A stretch of DNA of 19,168 bases, taken from positions 1 to 19,168 of the forward strand of contig CAYFNZ010000022.1 of the NCBI GenBank assembly GCA_964344625.1, in the 5' to 3' direction. The DNA comes from JAAYEL01 sp964344625 (lineage in GTDB: Bacteria > Bacillota > Clostridia > Tissierellales > Peptoniphilaceae). How positions within the stretch are numbered: the first letter of the stretch is position 1; the number at the start of each line of letters is the position of its first letter. The notes below the pieces were generated by a model. The model saw only the letters and a program-made list of their open reading frames with translations, ran no database searches and was not told the origin of the DNA. Position numbers and translations under genes: made by a program. Shown here in pieces: positions 1-7,680 of this stretch.

Positions 1-495
1 GCTTGACTCTTCTATAGAGACTAGGTTCTTGTTGGACTTGCTGGTCTTTTTAAGCTGTCTTGCTGTCCTGTTTAGCAAGTTTTCCTTGCTACTTTCATAA
101 TAGTACTTAAGCTCTTTTGCTGAAAGCCTGCTGGCTCCTTTTCCAAAAACTATGGACTGGATGATTCCATCTGATGAAGCAACCTTGTAAAAATCGTTTT
201 TTTCAGCCTTGCTTACAATCCTCTCTATATAGTTGTCTGCCGTTTCTAATTCTTGAGTATAGACTATTTCAATGCCCTTTCTAAAATAGTATTGCCTGAT
301 AGCCCCTTTCTTCAAGTAGGAATCAAATACAATTATAACTTTTTCACCTGTTATTTGCCCTAGTTCTGCCATCATGTCTATAAGGCTTTCCCTGGCATTG
401 TCGAGTGAGATTTCTTGAGCTTTAATCAAATCTGGCCAAGCGTTGATGATATTATATCCATCGACCAAGAGATAATTATTTTTTTGCCTTTTCAT
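1..495 (-). CDS. yacP: YacP/Rae1-type NYN (PIN-like) ribonuclease, 3' end cut by window
   Basis: Translated directly from the minus strand: 165 codons from ATG at 495 to the window edge without a stop, so the C-terminus lies outside. The start LLVDGYNIINAWP (about residues 9-21) is the conserved acidic motif of the YacP branch of the NYN/PIN-like fold. Further acidic positions follow in VFDSYL, ETADNYIERI and VASSDG, as expected for a metal-dependent endonuclease. The Bacillus subtilis homologue (Rae1) cleaves certain mRNAs in the ribosomal A site and is about 170 residues, so little is missing here. The start overlaps the last 20 bases of rlmB, indicating co-translation in the gltX-cysS-rlmB-yacP operon. 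Family assignment is firm; the exact substrate is inferred from Bacillus. Confidence 0.88.
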   Translation of the reverse strand, partial: MKRQKNNYLLVDGYNIINAWPDLIKAQEISLDNARESLIDMMAELGQITGEKVIIVFDSYLKKGAIRQYYFRKGIEIVYTQELETADNYIERIVSKAEKNDFYKVASSDGIIQSIVFGKGASRLSAKELKYYYESSKENLLNRTARQLKKTSKSNKNLVSIEESS

Positions 496-1222
496 TTCTA
501 CTTCTCAAGACTTCGTAAATATAGATGGCTGCAGAGGTTGAAGCGTTTAAGGATTCCGTCTTACCATACATAGGTATATAAGACAGGTTATCACAATGCT
601 TTTTAATAGATTGGGAAATGCCCCTTCCTTCGTTTCCTATAACTAGGGCAACCTTGCCGGTATAGTCATTTTGTGTATACTCTGTTTGCGCCCTGCCATC
701 TGCCCCATAAATCCAATAGCCTTCTTTTTTAAGTCTTTCAATGGTTTGAACTAGGTTTACAACCTTACAAACTTTCATGAAGGTTGTTGCCCCTGCTGAT
801 GTCTTATGGACAGTATGGTTAACTGAGGCACTCCTCCTATTGGGAATTATTACCCCATGAGCACCTGCAGCTTCAGCCGTCCTTATGATAGCTCCCAAGT
901 TATGGGGGTCTGTTATTTCATCTAAAAGAATAATTAGTGGATCCCTGTCTGATTCCTCAGCCGCCTTAAGGATGTCATTTAGGCTTGAGTACTTGTAGTC
1001 TTCAGCTAGTAAAATAACTCCTTGGTGGTTTTGAAATTCTGACATCTCATCTAATTTTTTCTTATCTTTTTCAACGATTATCAGCTTCTTATCTTTTGCC
1101 ATGCCGATAATCTTGTGGATGGAACCTTTTAGCTCTCCCTTTTGAACAAAAAGCTTGCTAGCTCCTTCCTTATTTTTCAAATATTCTATTACGGCATTTC
1201 TACCGATTATTAGATCTGACAT
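476..1222 (-). CDS. rlmB: 23S rRNA (guanosine-2'-O-)-methyltransferase, RlmB/TrmH family
   Basis: SPOUT methyltransferase that adds a 2'-O-methyl group to a 23S rRNA guanosine using S-adenosylmethionine. The N-terminal substrate-binding domain (MSDLIIGRNAVIEYLK onward) is followed by the three SpoU motifs: LDEITDPHNLGAIIRTAEA (about 100-118), VIGNEGRGIS (about 194-203) and ESLNASTSAAI (about 223-233). These form the knotted cofactor site with the catalytic Asn and Arg. An in-frame TTG at 1249 would add nine residues. ATG at 1222 is preferred because family members begin at MSD-IIGRNAV and because TAGGAG, overlapping the cysS stop, lies six bases before it. The TTG also has an AAGGAG before it, so the longer form is not excluded. 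The length of 248 residues is usual. The family is clear; assignment to RlmB rather than another SpoU paralogue rests on context. Confidence 0.93.
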   Translation of the reverse strand: MSDLIIGRNAVIEYLKNKEGASKLFVQKGELKGSIHKIIGMAKDKKLIIVEKDKKKLDEMSEFQNHQGVILLAEDYKYSSLNDILKAAEESDRDPLIILLDEITDPHNLGAIIRTAEAAGAHGVIIPNRRSASVNHTVHKTSAGATTFMKVCKVVNLVQTIERLKKEGYWIYGADGRAQTEYTQNDYTGKVALVIGNEGRGISQSIKKHCDNLSYIPMYGKTESLNASTSAAIYIYEVLRSRNEKAKK

Positions 1223-1230
1223 ATCTTCTC

Positions 1231-2631
1231 CTATTGGATTTTCTTCCAAGTCACTCCTTGGGCAGTATCCTTTAATTCTATATTCATAGCCTTTAGTTTG
1301 TCCCTAATTTCATCTGCCTTGGCCCAATTCTTTTCTTTTCTATATGCATTTCTCTTTTCTATTAGGTCCATGACTTCTTTTTCTAGGTCTTGGTCTTTGA
1401 TTTCAAACTTTAAGCCCAAGATATCAGCCATATCCTCAAATGACTTTCTCATAAAATCGTAGGCATTTCTGGAAATGCTTTCTGAAAGTTTTGTATTGAT
1501 TAGCTTGCTAAGGTCAAATAAAAAGGCCATAGCATGGGCAGTGTTAAAGTCATCGTCCATGGCATTTTCAAAAGATTCTTTTAAATTTTGAAGCTCTTTA
1601 AGCAGATCACTATCATCTGAATTTTGTATAAAATTCGCATCTTCAAATGCTAGCAATTTTTCATAAGTGTTATTTAACCTTTCATATGAAGCTTTTATCG
1701 CATCTAGGGACTCCCTTGAGAAATCAAGCGGTGACCTATAATGGGACGAAATAAGCCACATCCTAATAATCTTTAGGTCATAGTGTTTTTCAATATCATG
1801 AAGGGTAAAGAAGTTACCCTTTGACTTAGACATCTTTTGAGAGTCAATTGTAATCATGGAATTGTGCATCCAATAGTTAGCAAAGGTGTGGTGGTGCAGG
1901 GTTTCCGATTGGGCAATTTCATTTTCGTGGTGTGGAAATTGTAGGTCTTCTCCACCGCCATGGATGTCTATAGTTTCACCCAGGGTGTCTTTTGCCATAA
2001 CAGAGCACTCGATGTGCCAACCAGGTCTACCAAGTCCCCAAGGGCTATTCCAAGCCGGCTCCTTGTCAAGTTTTTTCTTTTTCCAAAGGGCAAAATCCAT
2101 AGGATTTTTCTTATCTTCACTAAGGTCTACCCTGGCTCCTGCCATTAGGTCATCTAGGTTTTTTCTAGAAAGTTTACCGTAATTTTTAGCTTGGTCGACT
2201 GAAAAGTATACGGTGTCTTTTGTATCATAGGCAGCCCCAATTTCTTCAAGCCCCTTGATAAACTTAATCATTTTACCTACGTAATCAGTCGCCTTGACGT
2301 GGGTTATTTTAGAATCATCGACATTAAGGCTCTTAGCATTGTCCTTGAAGGCTTGGATATATTTTTCTGTGATAAGCTTGTAGTCGACATCCTCTTCAAT
2401 TGCCCTATTAATTATCTTGTCATCTATGTCTGTAAAGTTCATGACGAACTTTACATCATAGCCCTTGTATTCAAAATACCTTCTAACTGTATCGAAAAAC
2501 ACTAGGGGTCTAGCGTTTCCGATATGGATATAGTTATAAACTGTTGGACCACATACATACATCCTGACTTTATTCTCTTCTATAGGCTTAAATTCTTCCT
2601 TTTGTCTGGTTAATGTATTGTATATTTTCAT
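1231..2631 (-). CDS. cysS: Cysteinyl-tRNA synthetase
   Basis: Class I aminoacyl-tRNA synthetase that charges tRNA-Cys. The N-terminal region shows MYVCGPTVYNYIHIGNARP, holding zinc ligand C27 and the HIGH-type motif (HIGN, 36-39). Other zinc ligands are visible at C209 (GWHIECSVM), H234 and E238 (FPHHENEIAQ). The ATP-binding KMSKS is at 266-270. The C-terminal part carries the helical anticodon-binding region ending in the usual RDKLKAM-IELKDTAQGVTWK. At 466 residues the length is normal. Its RBS (TAGGAG) contains the gltX stop codon, seven bases before the start, so translation is coupled. Its 3' end is followed directly by rlmB. In many Bacillota an mrnC (Mini-III RNase) gene sits at this junction; none is present here. 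Confidence 0.97.
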   Translation of the reverse strand: MKIYNTLTRQKEEFKPIEENKVRMYVCGPTVYNYIHIGNARPLVFFDTVRRYFEYKGYDVKFVMNFTDIDDKIINRAIEEDVDYKLITEKYIQAFKDNAKSLNVDDSKITHVKATDYVGKMIKFIKGLEEIGAAYDTKDTVYFSVDQAKNYGKLSRKNLDDLMAGARVDLSEDKKNPMDFALWKKKKLDKEPAWNSPWGLGRPGWHIECSVMAKDTLGETIDIHGGGEDLQFPHHENEIAQSETLHHHTFANYWMHNSMITIDSQKMSKSKGNFFTLHDIEKHYDLKIIRMWLISSHYRSPLDFSRESLDAIKASYERLNNTYEKLLAFEDANFIQNSDDSDLLKELQNLKESFENAMDDDFNTAHAMAFLFDLSKLINTKLSESISRNAYDFMRKSFEDMADILGLKFEIKDQDLEKEVMDLIEKRNAYRKEKNWAKADEIRDKLKAMNIELKDTAQGVTWKKIQ

Positions 2632-2638
2632 ATTGCTC

Positions 2639-4117
2639 CTAAAAGTTTTCTAATACGTAATCTATTCTCTTAATAATATTTTCTCTACCTAAAACCATGA
2701 ATAAATGAAGCATTTCTGGTCCGTGTTCAGCTCCAGAGATTGCAGACCTAGCTGGCATATAAAGGTTTTTACCCTTAACTCCAGTATCTTTTTGAACCCT
2801 CTTCATTAATGTGTTTGCAAGGTCTTCTGTTAAGTCTTCATCTGTTAAGATTTCCTTAATCCTAGTAAGAACCTTTTTAGCATCTTCACTTTGAAGGTAT
2901 TCTTTAACGTGGTCATAATAGCCTTCTTTTTCATAGTCTTCGAATAAAAATGCAGTTTGGCCTGCTATTTCAGAGAACTTATTCAAGGAAGTCTTGAAAG
3001 TTGATGCTAGGTTTACTAGCTTTTCATGGTCATATGATTCGTCTATCAAGCCTTTTTCAATTAAGTATGGCTTAATCTTTTGAGCTATTTCTTCATCAGA
3101 AAGCTCCTTAATGTAGTGGGAGTTTACCCAGTCTAGTTTCTTGATATCAAAGATACCACCTGATTTTGATACCCTATCGATTGAAAATTGCTTAATTAAG
3201 TCATCGTGGGATAGGATTTCTTGGTTTGATTCAGGTGACCAGCCTACAAGGGCTATATAGTTTATTAGGGCATCTTTCAAATATCCTTTCTTTAAGAAGT
3301 CTTCAACGGATACATCTGCGTTTCTCTTTGATAGTTTCTTTTTGTCTTGACCCAAAACTGTTGGAAGGTGAACAAATGTAGGTTTTTCCCAGCCAAATGC
3401 TTCGTAAAGATATACGTGCTTTGGAGTTGAAGAAACCCATTCATCCCCCCTGATAATATGGGTAATACCCATCAAGTGGTCATCTACTACTACTGCAAAG
3501 TGGTAGGTTGGAAAACCATCTGATTTGATTAGAACTTGGTCGTCCATATCATTTGTATTTATTGATAATTTACCTTTTATTAGGTCGTTAAATTCGATAT
3601 CTAAATTTGCTGGTAATTTTAGTCTTACTACATGAGGCTCTCCAGCAGCTACCCTCTTCTTAGCTTCTTCTAGACTGATACCCCTACATAGGCCATCATA
3701 TTTTGGCATTAGTCCATCTGCCTTTTGTTGGTTTCTAAGGTTGTCAAGTCTTTCTTGACTACAGAAACAATAATAAGCCTTGCCTTCTTCGATTAGTTGG
3801 TCAATGTATTTTTGGTAAATGCCTTGCTTAACTCTTTCTGATTGAATATATGGTCCAAAGTCTCCCTTTTCTACAATTTTTCCATCTTCTAAGAAGACAC
3901 CTTCATCATAGTCTAAGTCAGCCCAGTTTAGTACTTTTATTAGGTTTTCTAAAGCACCTTCTACAAATCTTGTCCTATCTGTATCTTCTATTCTTAAAAT
4001 GAATTTACCACCTTGGTTTCTTGCAAAAAGATAGTTATATAGGGCTGTTCTTAAGCCACCTATATGAACATAGCCTGTTGGTGATGGTGCAAATCTTACT
4101 CTTACTTCTTTTGTCAT
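2639..4117 (-). CDS. gltX: Glutamyl-tRNA synthetase
   Basis: Class I synthetase that charges tRNA-Glu. The N-terminal Rossmann fold carries RFAPSPTGYVHIGGLRTAL with the HIGH-type motif at 18-21. A C-x-C pair (117, 119) with C144 matches the zinc-site region of bacterial GluRS, and the KMSKS-type loop is KLSKR (261-265). The C-terminal helical anticodon-binding region is complete, giving a normal 492 residues. GGAGG stands seven bases before the ATG. Upstream, 4151-4165 is a dyad (TGTATT-TAC-AATACA on the minus strand) overlapping a possible -35 TTTACA; no T-box leader fits in the 89-base gap. Whether the enzyme is discriminating, or also charges tRNA-Gln, cannot be read by eye. It appears to be the first gene of the gltX-cysS-rlmB-yacP operon. 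Confidence 0.97.
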   Translation of the reverse strand: MTKEVRVRFAPSPTGYVHIGGLRTALYNYLFARNQGGKFILRIEDTDRTRFVEGALENLIKVLNWADLDYDEGVFLEDGKIVEKGDFGPYIQSERVKQGIYQKYIDQLIEEGKAYYCFCSQERLDNLRNQQKADGLMPKYDGLCRGISLEEAKKRVAAGEPHVVRLKLPANLDIEFNDLIKGKLSINTNDMDDQVLIKSDGFPTYHFAVVVDDHLMGITHIIRGDEWVSSTPKHVYLYEAFGWEKPTFVHLPTVLGQDKKKLSKRNADVSVEDFLKKGYLKDALINYIALVGWSPESNQEILSHDDLIKQFSIDRVSKSGGIFDIKKLDWVNSHYIKELSDEEIAQKIKPYLIEKGLIDESYDHEKLVNLASTFKTSLNKFSEIAGQTAFLFEDYEKEGYYDHVKEYLQSEDAKKVLTRIKEILTDEDLTEDLANTLMKRVQKDTGVKGKNLYMPARSAISGAEHGPEMLHLFMVLGRENIIKRIDYVLENF

Positions 4118-4182
4118 AAATCCTCCATAAACTAATTAAACATCATTAAATGTATTGTAAATACAAGCTTTATAAATATTTT

Positions 4183-4223
4183 AAACTACAAAGCAGTAAA
4201 GTCAAATTACTGCCTTGTAGTTT
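4183..4223 (-). terminator. Hairpin over the cdaR stop codon, probable terminator
   Basis: The arms at 4207-4223 and 4183-4199 pair over 17 positions (one G-U in RNA) around a 7-base loop. The cdaR stop codon lies inside the first arm. The U-run is short (UUU then AAAAU), so termination may be partial. It separates cdaA-cdaR from gltX. Confidence 0.55.
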
Positions 4224-5193
4224 CTTCGTTTACATTCGTTGGTTTATTTACCTTGTCGCTACTTGTCGGTTTCTTCTCTACTTGGATCCTAGCCCTAAAT
4301 TTTATAGCATCATTGACTAGGTAGATATCTTCAGGTAAATCAGGTATTACTTCTATCATAGTAGAAGACTTTATATCTGAAAGGTCAATCTTTTTGGTTG
4401 AAATTTCACTTATAGTATCAACCCTGTCCTTGTCCCCCTTAATCATAAAGGTCTTAGGTTCTAAATCTACGGATACAAGTTTTAAATCATCCGGTAGATT
4501 ATTGTCTACTAAGGCCGTCATCTTAACTTCTTTAGACTTTGAAACAGACACGCTTATGTTTGCGAAATTTTGTCCTAAAATAACATTATCAACCACCTTA
4601 TCGTCTTTTGTCAAGGCTTCCAGGTTAATATTAGTTACTAGGTCTTTTGTTAAGCTTTCAGCATCCAAAACCGCCTTTACCTTACTGATAGATTCCACTT
4701 TTGACCTTGGCCCCTTAACTGAAATTTCTTCAGGTGTAGCCTTGGTAAATTCAAGTATGTAGCCATCCTTTATAGTGCCTTTTAATTCTATCTCCACATG
4801 GAATTTTTTAGTAATAACTTTTTGAATGTCGATATTTATTGCCGCAGGATCACTAGCTAATTCTATGTCCTTAGGCAACACTACCTTTAAGTTTACCGGA
4901 TTTAAGCCCTCATTATATTGGCTTAAATCTGCGCTCACCTTAATATGTTGGCTAGTTATATTAAGCATCTTTGACCTTGGACCTTTTATGGTTAAGTTAA
5001 CTTTGGGTCTATTGTCATTTAGAAGTACTAGGCCTTTTTCATTGAGTTTATTTTCATTCTCAAAGGTGACAGGCACATCCCTGACATCTAGGCTGACAGT
5101 TGGGTTTTCGATTGATATTACAAAAGACCAAAGAACAATAGCACCCAAAAGTGACAATAATTTCAATTTCCAATTATTCTTTATCAGCTTCAT
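4207..5193 (-). CDS. cdaR: YbbR-domain protein, regulator of diadenylate cyclase CdaA
   Basis: Membrane-anchored extracytoplasmic protein. Residues about 10-28 form one hydrophobic segment (LKLLSLLGAIVLWSFVISIE) preceded by basic residues, followed by tandem YbbR repeats. The repeat signature recurs as LTIKGPRSKMLNI, ISVKGPRSKVESI and FMIKGDKDRVDTI, consistent with about three to four YbbR domains of roughly 75 residues. The tail is polar and Ser/Thr/Asn-rich. In Bacillus, Listeria and Staphylococcus this protein binds CdaA and modulates c-di-AMP synthesis. The ATG overlaps the cdaA 3' end by 20 bases, so the two are co-translated. In the common arrangement glmM follows; here a hairpin and gltX follow instead. 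Confidence 0.92.
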   Translation of the reverse strand: MKLIKNNWKLKLLSLLGAIVLWSFVISIENPTVSLDVRDVPVTFENENKLNEKGLVLLNDNRPKVNLTIKGPRSKMLNITSQHIKVSADLSQYNEGLNPVNLKVVLPKDIELASDPAAINIDIQKVITKKFHVEIELKGTIKDGYILEFTKATPEEISVKGPRSKVESISKVKAVLDAESLTKDLVTNINLEALTKDDKVVDNVILGQNFANISVSVSKSKEVKMTALVDNNLPDDLKLVSVDLEPKTFMIKGDKDRVDTISEISTKKIDLSDIKSSTMIEVIPDLPEDIYLVNDAIKFRARIQVEKKPTSSDKVNKPTNVNEETTRQ

Positions 5194-6007
5194 CTATTGG
5201 TCCCCTCCTATTTAGTATTGAATCATCCATTTTAATAAATATATTAAATAGGCTTTGCTTCAATGATTCTGGATCCATATACCTAGATATGACTCCATTT
5301 TCTACTACTGAAATTGTTCCAGTTTCTTCTGATACAACGATTATAAAGGCATCGCTTTTTTCACTCATACCAAGAGCAGCCCTATGCCTTGTTCCCATTT
5401 CTTGAGACAGGGTAGGGTCGTTTGTCAAAGGTAAAAAGCAACCTGCCGCAACAATCTTATCATCATTTATAATTACCGCCCCATCATGTAAAGGGGTATT
5501 AGGAATAAATATATTAATTAATAATTCACTAGAAAGCTTTCCATTAATTAAAGTCCCTGATTCAGCTATGTCAGAAAGTCCAACCTTTCTTTCTATAACA
5601 ATTAGGGCCCCTATCTTTTGCCTAGCCAATGAGGCTACCGCATTGGTAAGTTCTTCTGATTTGAACTTGGCCTGCTCGTTGTCTATCTTATTAAAAGAAA
5701 GCAGATTATTTGACCTGCCCAGCTTTTCAAATATCCTTCTAAGCTCGGGTTGAAAAACGACAATAATTAAAACCATACCTACTGTCAACAAGTTGTTTAT
5801 TACCCAGCTGACCGTATATAGATTTAGAGCAGCACTTATTCTTGAAATAACTAATATTGCAATAAATCCCTTTAAAAGCTGCTCTGCCCTAGTCTCTCTT
5901 ACTAGCTGAATTAACTTATATATAGCATAGGATACTACCAAGATATCAATAATATCTTTTAGTTCTACCGTCTGTAGAATCGCTCTAGCTTCAGTTAAAA
6001 AATCCAA
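5174..6007 (-). CDS. cdaA: Membrane-bound diadenylate cyclase (c-di-AMP synthase)
   Basis: Makes cyclic di-AMP from two ATP at the inner face of the membrane. Three hydrophobic segments lie in residues about 18-86, then a short coiled region, then the DisA_N (DAC) domain. The two catalytic signatures are intact: LHDGAVI (DGA 175-177) and GTRHRAALG (RHR 207-209). At 277 residues the length is normal. The start is a TTG at 6007: an AAGGTGGTG ribosome binding site stands six bases before it, no in-frame ATG or GTG occurs nearby, and the N-terminus aligns in length with family members. It is the first gene of the cdaA-cdaR pair. An extended -10 lies at 6034-6042, just after the ptsH terminator. 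c-di-AMP controls potassium and osmolyte uptake and wall homeostasis in related bacteria. Confidence 0.95.
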   Translation of the reverse strand: MDFLTEARAILQTVELKDIIDILVVSYAIYKLIQLVRETRAEQLLKGFIAILVISRISAALNLYTVSWVINNLLTVGMVLIIVVFQPELRRIFEKLGRSNNLLSFNKIDNEQAKFKSEELTNAVASLARQKIGALIVIERKVGLSDIAESGTLINGKLSSELLINIFIPNTPLHDGAVIINDDKIVAAGCFLPLTNDPTLSQEMGTRHRAALGMSEKSDAFIIVVSEETGTISVVENGVISRYMDPESLKQSLFNIFIKMDDSILNRRGPIDEADKE

Positions 6008-6033
6008 AAAATCACCACCTTAATTTTATAATT

Positions 6034-6042
6034 ATTTTATCA
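6034..6042 (-). promoter_or_regulatory. Candidate cdaA promoter, extended -10
   Basis: TGATAAAAT on the minus strand matches an extended -10 (TGN plus a five-of-six -10). No good -35 is seen 17 bases upstream. The predicted start is near 6027, giving a leader of about 20 bases before the cdaA TTG. Confidence 0.45.
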
Positions 6043-6052
6043 CAAAAAAAGG

Positions 6053-6086
6053 CCAAAAGAAAAACTGACTATAAATATATAGTCAG
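6053..6086 (-). terminator. Rho-independent terminator after ptsH
   Basis: Nine-bp perfect stem CTGACTATA / TATAGTCAG (6078-6086 with 6065-6073) around a 4-base loop, followed on the minus strand by TTTTTCTTTT. It begins eight bases after the ptsH stop and separates ptsH from cdaA. Confidence 0.88.
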
Positions 6087-6093
6087 CTTCTCA

Positions 6094-6360
6094 TTAATAA
6101 TCAGCGATTTTTGTTTCTACTAAATTAATTAGGGCATCGACAGCATCTTTTTCGTCCTCTCCTTCAGCACGAATAGTTATAGTCTCACCTTTAGCTGCAC
6201 TCATGCTTAATATTCCCATAATAGACTTACCATTGTATTTCCTTCCATTTTTGGAAACCTCTATATCTGATGAATATCTAATGGCTTCTTGTATAAACAA
6301 AGATGCTGGTCGGGCATGTAGTCCTATTTCATTTTTAATTTCAACACTTTTTTCGTACAT
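6094..6360 (-). CDS. ptsH: Phosphocarrier protein HPr
   Basis: Small cytoplasmic protein of the phosphotransferase system, passing phosphate from enzyme I to sugar-specific EIIA. IGLHARPAS places the phosphorylated histidine at H15. KSIMGILSM places S46, the site phosphorylated by HPr kinase in Gram-positive bacteria for carbon catabolite repression. The length of 88 residues is typical. AAGGAGG precedes the ATG by seven bases. It stands alone: ptsI, the usual partner, is not adjacent, the ferritin gene lies upstream and a strong terminator follows. This suggests a monocistronic ptsH, or an HPr used largely for regulation, as happens in several clostridial relatives (inference). Confidence 0.95.
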   Translation of the reverse strand: MYEKSVEIKNEIGLHARPASLFIQEAIRYSSDIEVSKNGRKYNGKSIMGILSMSAAKGETITIRAEGEDEKDAVDALINLVETKIADY

Positions 6361-6413
6361 ACCTAAGCCTCCTTAACAAGTCTCTAATAATAACATAAAT
6401 AAACTATAATATA

Positions 6414-6443
6414 ATTCTATCACATTATCCAGAGATTTGAAAA
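6414..6443 (-). promoter_or_regulatory. Candidate ptsH promoter
   Basis: On the minus strand: -35 TTTTCA (6438-6443), an 18-base spacer, and extended -10 TGATAGAAT (6414-6422). Predicted start near 6407, about 45 bases before the ptsH ATG. Confidence 0.45.
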
Positions 6444-6464
6444 GGATTTCATGATATATTTTTA

Positions 6465-6968
6465 TTAGGCTGTTGGATTAGCTTGTGGCATTGGTCTACT
6501 AGCTAGTATAGCGTCTAATTGGTAGATTCCTGCCCAGTTTCCGTGTACTCTTTCTACTTGAGTTATAAGCTTTGTAAATGTTTCTTCTTCTTCAGCTTGT
6601 TCTTCTAAATACTTTTGCAAGAAAACACTTACATATTTTTCCGGTTGATTTAATGAGTCTTCATAAAGCTCTTTAATTTTTGAAGTTACAAGTTTTTCAT
6701 GGGCTAAAGCCTTCTTAAATACATCAACGATATCAGTAAATTCTCCATCACCAGGATCTATAGGACGATATTTTACCTTTTTACCTAATTTTTGTAGGGT
6801 ATTTTTAAAATCCTCAGCATGGATATGTTCTTCTTGCACTTGCATATCAAAGAAGTGTTCAAATCCATCTAAGTCCATTTCTGCCATATATGCAGCCATT
6901 GTTCTGTAAATATAGGCAGATTCAAATTCAAAATTCATTTGTTCATTAAATTTTTCAAAAAATGTCAT
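6465..6968 (-). CDS. ftnA: Ferritin (non-heme, bacterial FtnA type)
   Basis: Iron-storage protein forming a 24-subunit shell that oxidises Fe(II) and holds the mineral core. The four-helix-bundle sequence aligns by eye with E. coli FtnA from FNEQMNFEFESAYIY onward. Ferroxidase ligands are present: E14, E47, H50 (QEEHIHAEDF), E91, Q124 and E127 (EQAEEEETF). At 167 residues it is of normal length. The heme-ligand Met of bacterioferritins is not evident. GAGGAG stands six bases before the ATG. It has its own promoter at 7012-7040, whose -35 lies in the 3' end of the Nudix gene, and a dyad at the predicted start of transcription (6993-7007), suggesting metal-dependent control. No terminator is evident between it and ptsH. 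Confidence 0.94.
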   Translation of the reverse strand: MTFFEKFNEQMNFEFESAYIYRTMAAYMAEMDLDGFEHFFDMQVQEEHIHAEDFKNTLQKLGKKVKYRPIDPGDGEFTDIVDVFKKALAHEKLVTSKIKELYEDSLNQPEKYVSVFLQKYLEEQAEEEETFTKLITQVERVHGNWAGIYQLDAILASRPMPQANPTA

Positions 6969-6992
6969 TGCATTCTCCTCTCTTATTTCATA

Positions 6993-7007
6993 TTAGGCTT
7001 TGCCTAA
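6993..7007. promoter_or_regulatory. Dyad TTAGGC-AAA-GCCTAA at the ferritin start site, possible metal-regulator operator
   Basis: Perfect 6-3-6 inverted repeat overlapping the predicted +1 of the ferritin transcript. The TTAGG/CCTAA half-sites resemble operators of the DtxR/IdeR/SirR/MntR family, which respond to Fe(II) or Mn(II). No U-run follows, so a terminator is unlikely. A related half-site (TTAGCCTTAG) lies just upstream at 7021-7030. The regulator's identity is inference. Confidence 0.45.
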
Positions 7008-7011
7008 CTTA

Positions 7012-7040
7012 ATTTTATTCTTAGCCTTAGACTAATTCAA
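7012..7040 (-). promoter_or_regulatory. Candidate ferritin promoter
   Basis: Minus-strand -35 TTGAAT (7035-7040), exact 17-base spacer, -10 TAAAAT (7012-7017). Predicted start near 7005. The -35 lies within the last codons of the Nudix gene. Confidence 0.6.
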
Positions 7041-7680
7041 GTTTTTTAAGAATCTTTATACATGAATTAGTCATCTTGGCTGTAAATCCCCAAATTACAT
7101 AATCTTTATATTTATAAAACAAGACTACATTTCTCCCCTTTGAAAAATTGTACTTTCTTCCATTGGGTATTAAGTCGTATGGAAAATTCGGATCCTCATC
7201 TACAGACATGGTCAAAATACTTTCAACTGGCCTTGTCTTTAGGAAATATTCTAGGGGTACCGAGAAAATCCTTTCTACTTCATCTGTATTAGGCCTTATT
7301 TCTTCAAGGCTTATGCCCTTAATTCGAATTAAAAAGCACCTAATTACAAGGACTCCAGTCGTTACTAGGTAGTCTAGCTCCCCCAAAAGTTCAATATTAT
7401 CTTCACAAATCAAAAGCTCCTCACAAGTCTCCCTTATTGCAGCCTGGGCAAAGGTCTCACCCTCTTCCACCCTGCCACCGGGAAAGGAAATCTCCCTTGG
7501 TTGGCTTACAAGCTTGCTTCTAATTTCGTAAATAACTTCCCATCTTTTTTCTTTTTCATTGTAGATTAAGGGGACAGCAACAGAATAAAACCTACTTATA
7601 TCAACGGGATTAACTGGCCTTTTTCCCAATTTTTTCTTTATTTCACTAATATCTAAATCCAAATCTTCACCAACCTTCAT
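7027..7680 (-). CDS. Nudix hydrolase, CoA-pyrophosphatase-like
   Basis: Hydrolyses a nucleoside diphosphate linked to another moiety. The Nudix box is complete at about 69-91 (G-x5-E-x7-REx2EE: GRVEEGE...AIRETCEELLI). Just before it, RSKLVSQPREISFPGG matches the family-specific signature of the CoA diphosphatase group (NudL/Nudt7/8), which splits CoA or acyl-CoA into a phosphopantetheine product and 3',5'-ADP. At 217 residues it is in the family range. The ATG shares its last base with the fabK stop (TAATG), and no strong separate RBS is seen, so translation is likely coupled to fabK. Pairing with a fatty-acid enzyme fits an acyl-CoA or CoA role, but the substrate is inferred. Confidence 0.85.
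   Translation of the reverse strand: MKVGEDLDLDISEIKKKLGKRPVNPVDISRFYSVAVPLIYNEKEKRWEVIYEIRSKLVSQPREISFPGGRVEEGETFAQAAIRETCEELLICEDNIELLGELDYLVTTGVLVIRCFLIRIKGISLEEIRPNTDEVERIFSVPLEYFLKTRPVESILTMSVDEDPNFPYDLIPNGRKYNFSKGRNVVLFYKYKDYVIWGFTAKMTNSCIKILKKLELV

Noticed and set aside
1886..2505. Plus-strand open frames of 60-98 codons inside cysS
   Set aside because: They lie antisense to a clearly coding, conserved synthetase, lack ribosome binding sites and have compositions typical of reverse-strand shadows.
4118..4182. T-box leader for gltX
   Set aside because: The space before gltX is 89 bases including the cdaR hairpin, too short for a T-box, and no T-box core sequence is seen.
4394..5405. 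Plus-strand open frames inside cdaR and cdaA
   Set aside because: Serine/leucine/phenylalanine-rich products with no motif, antisense to YbbR and DAC domains with intact signatures.
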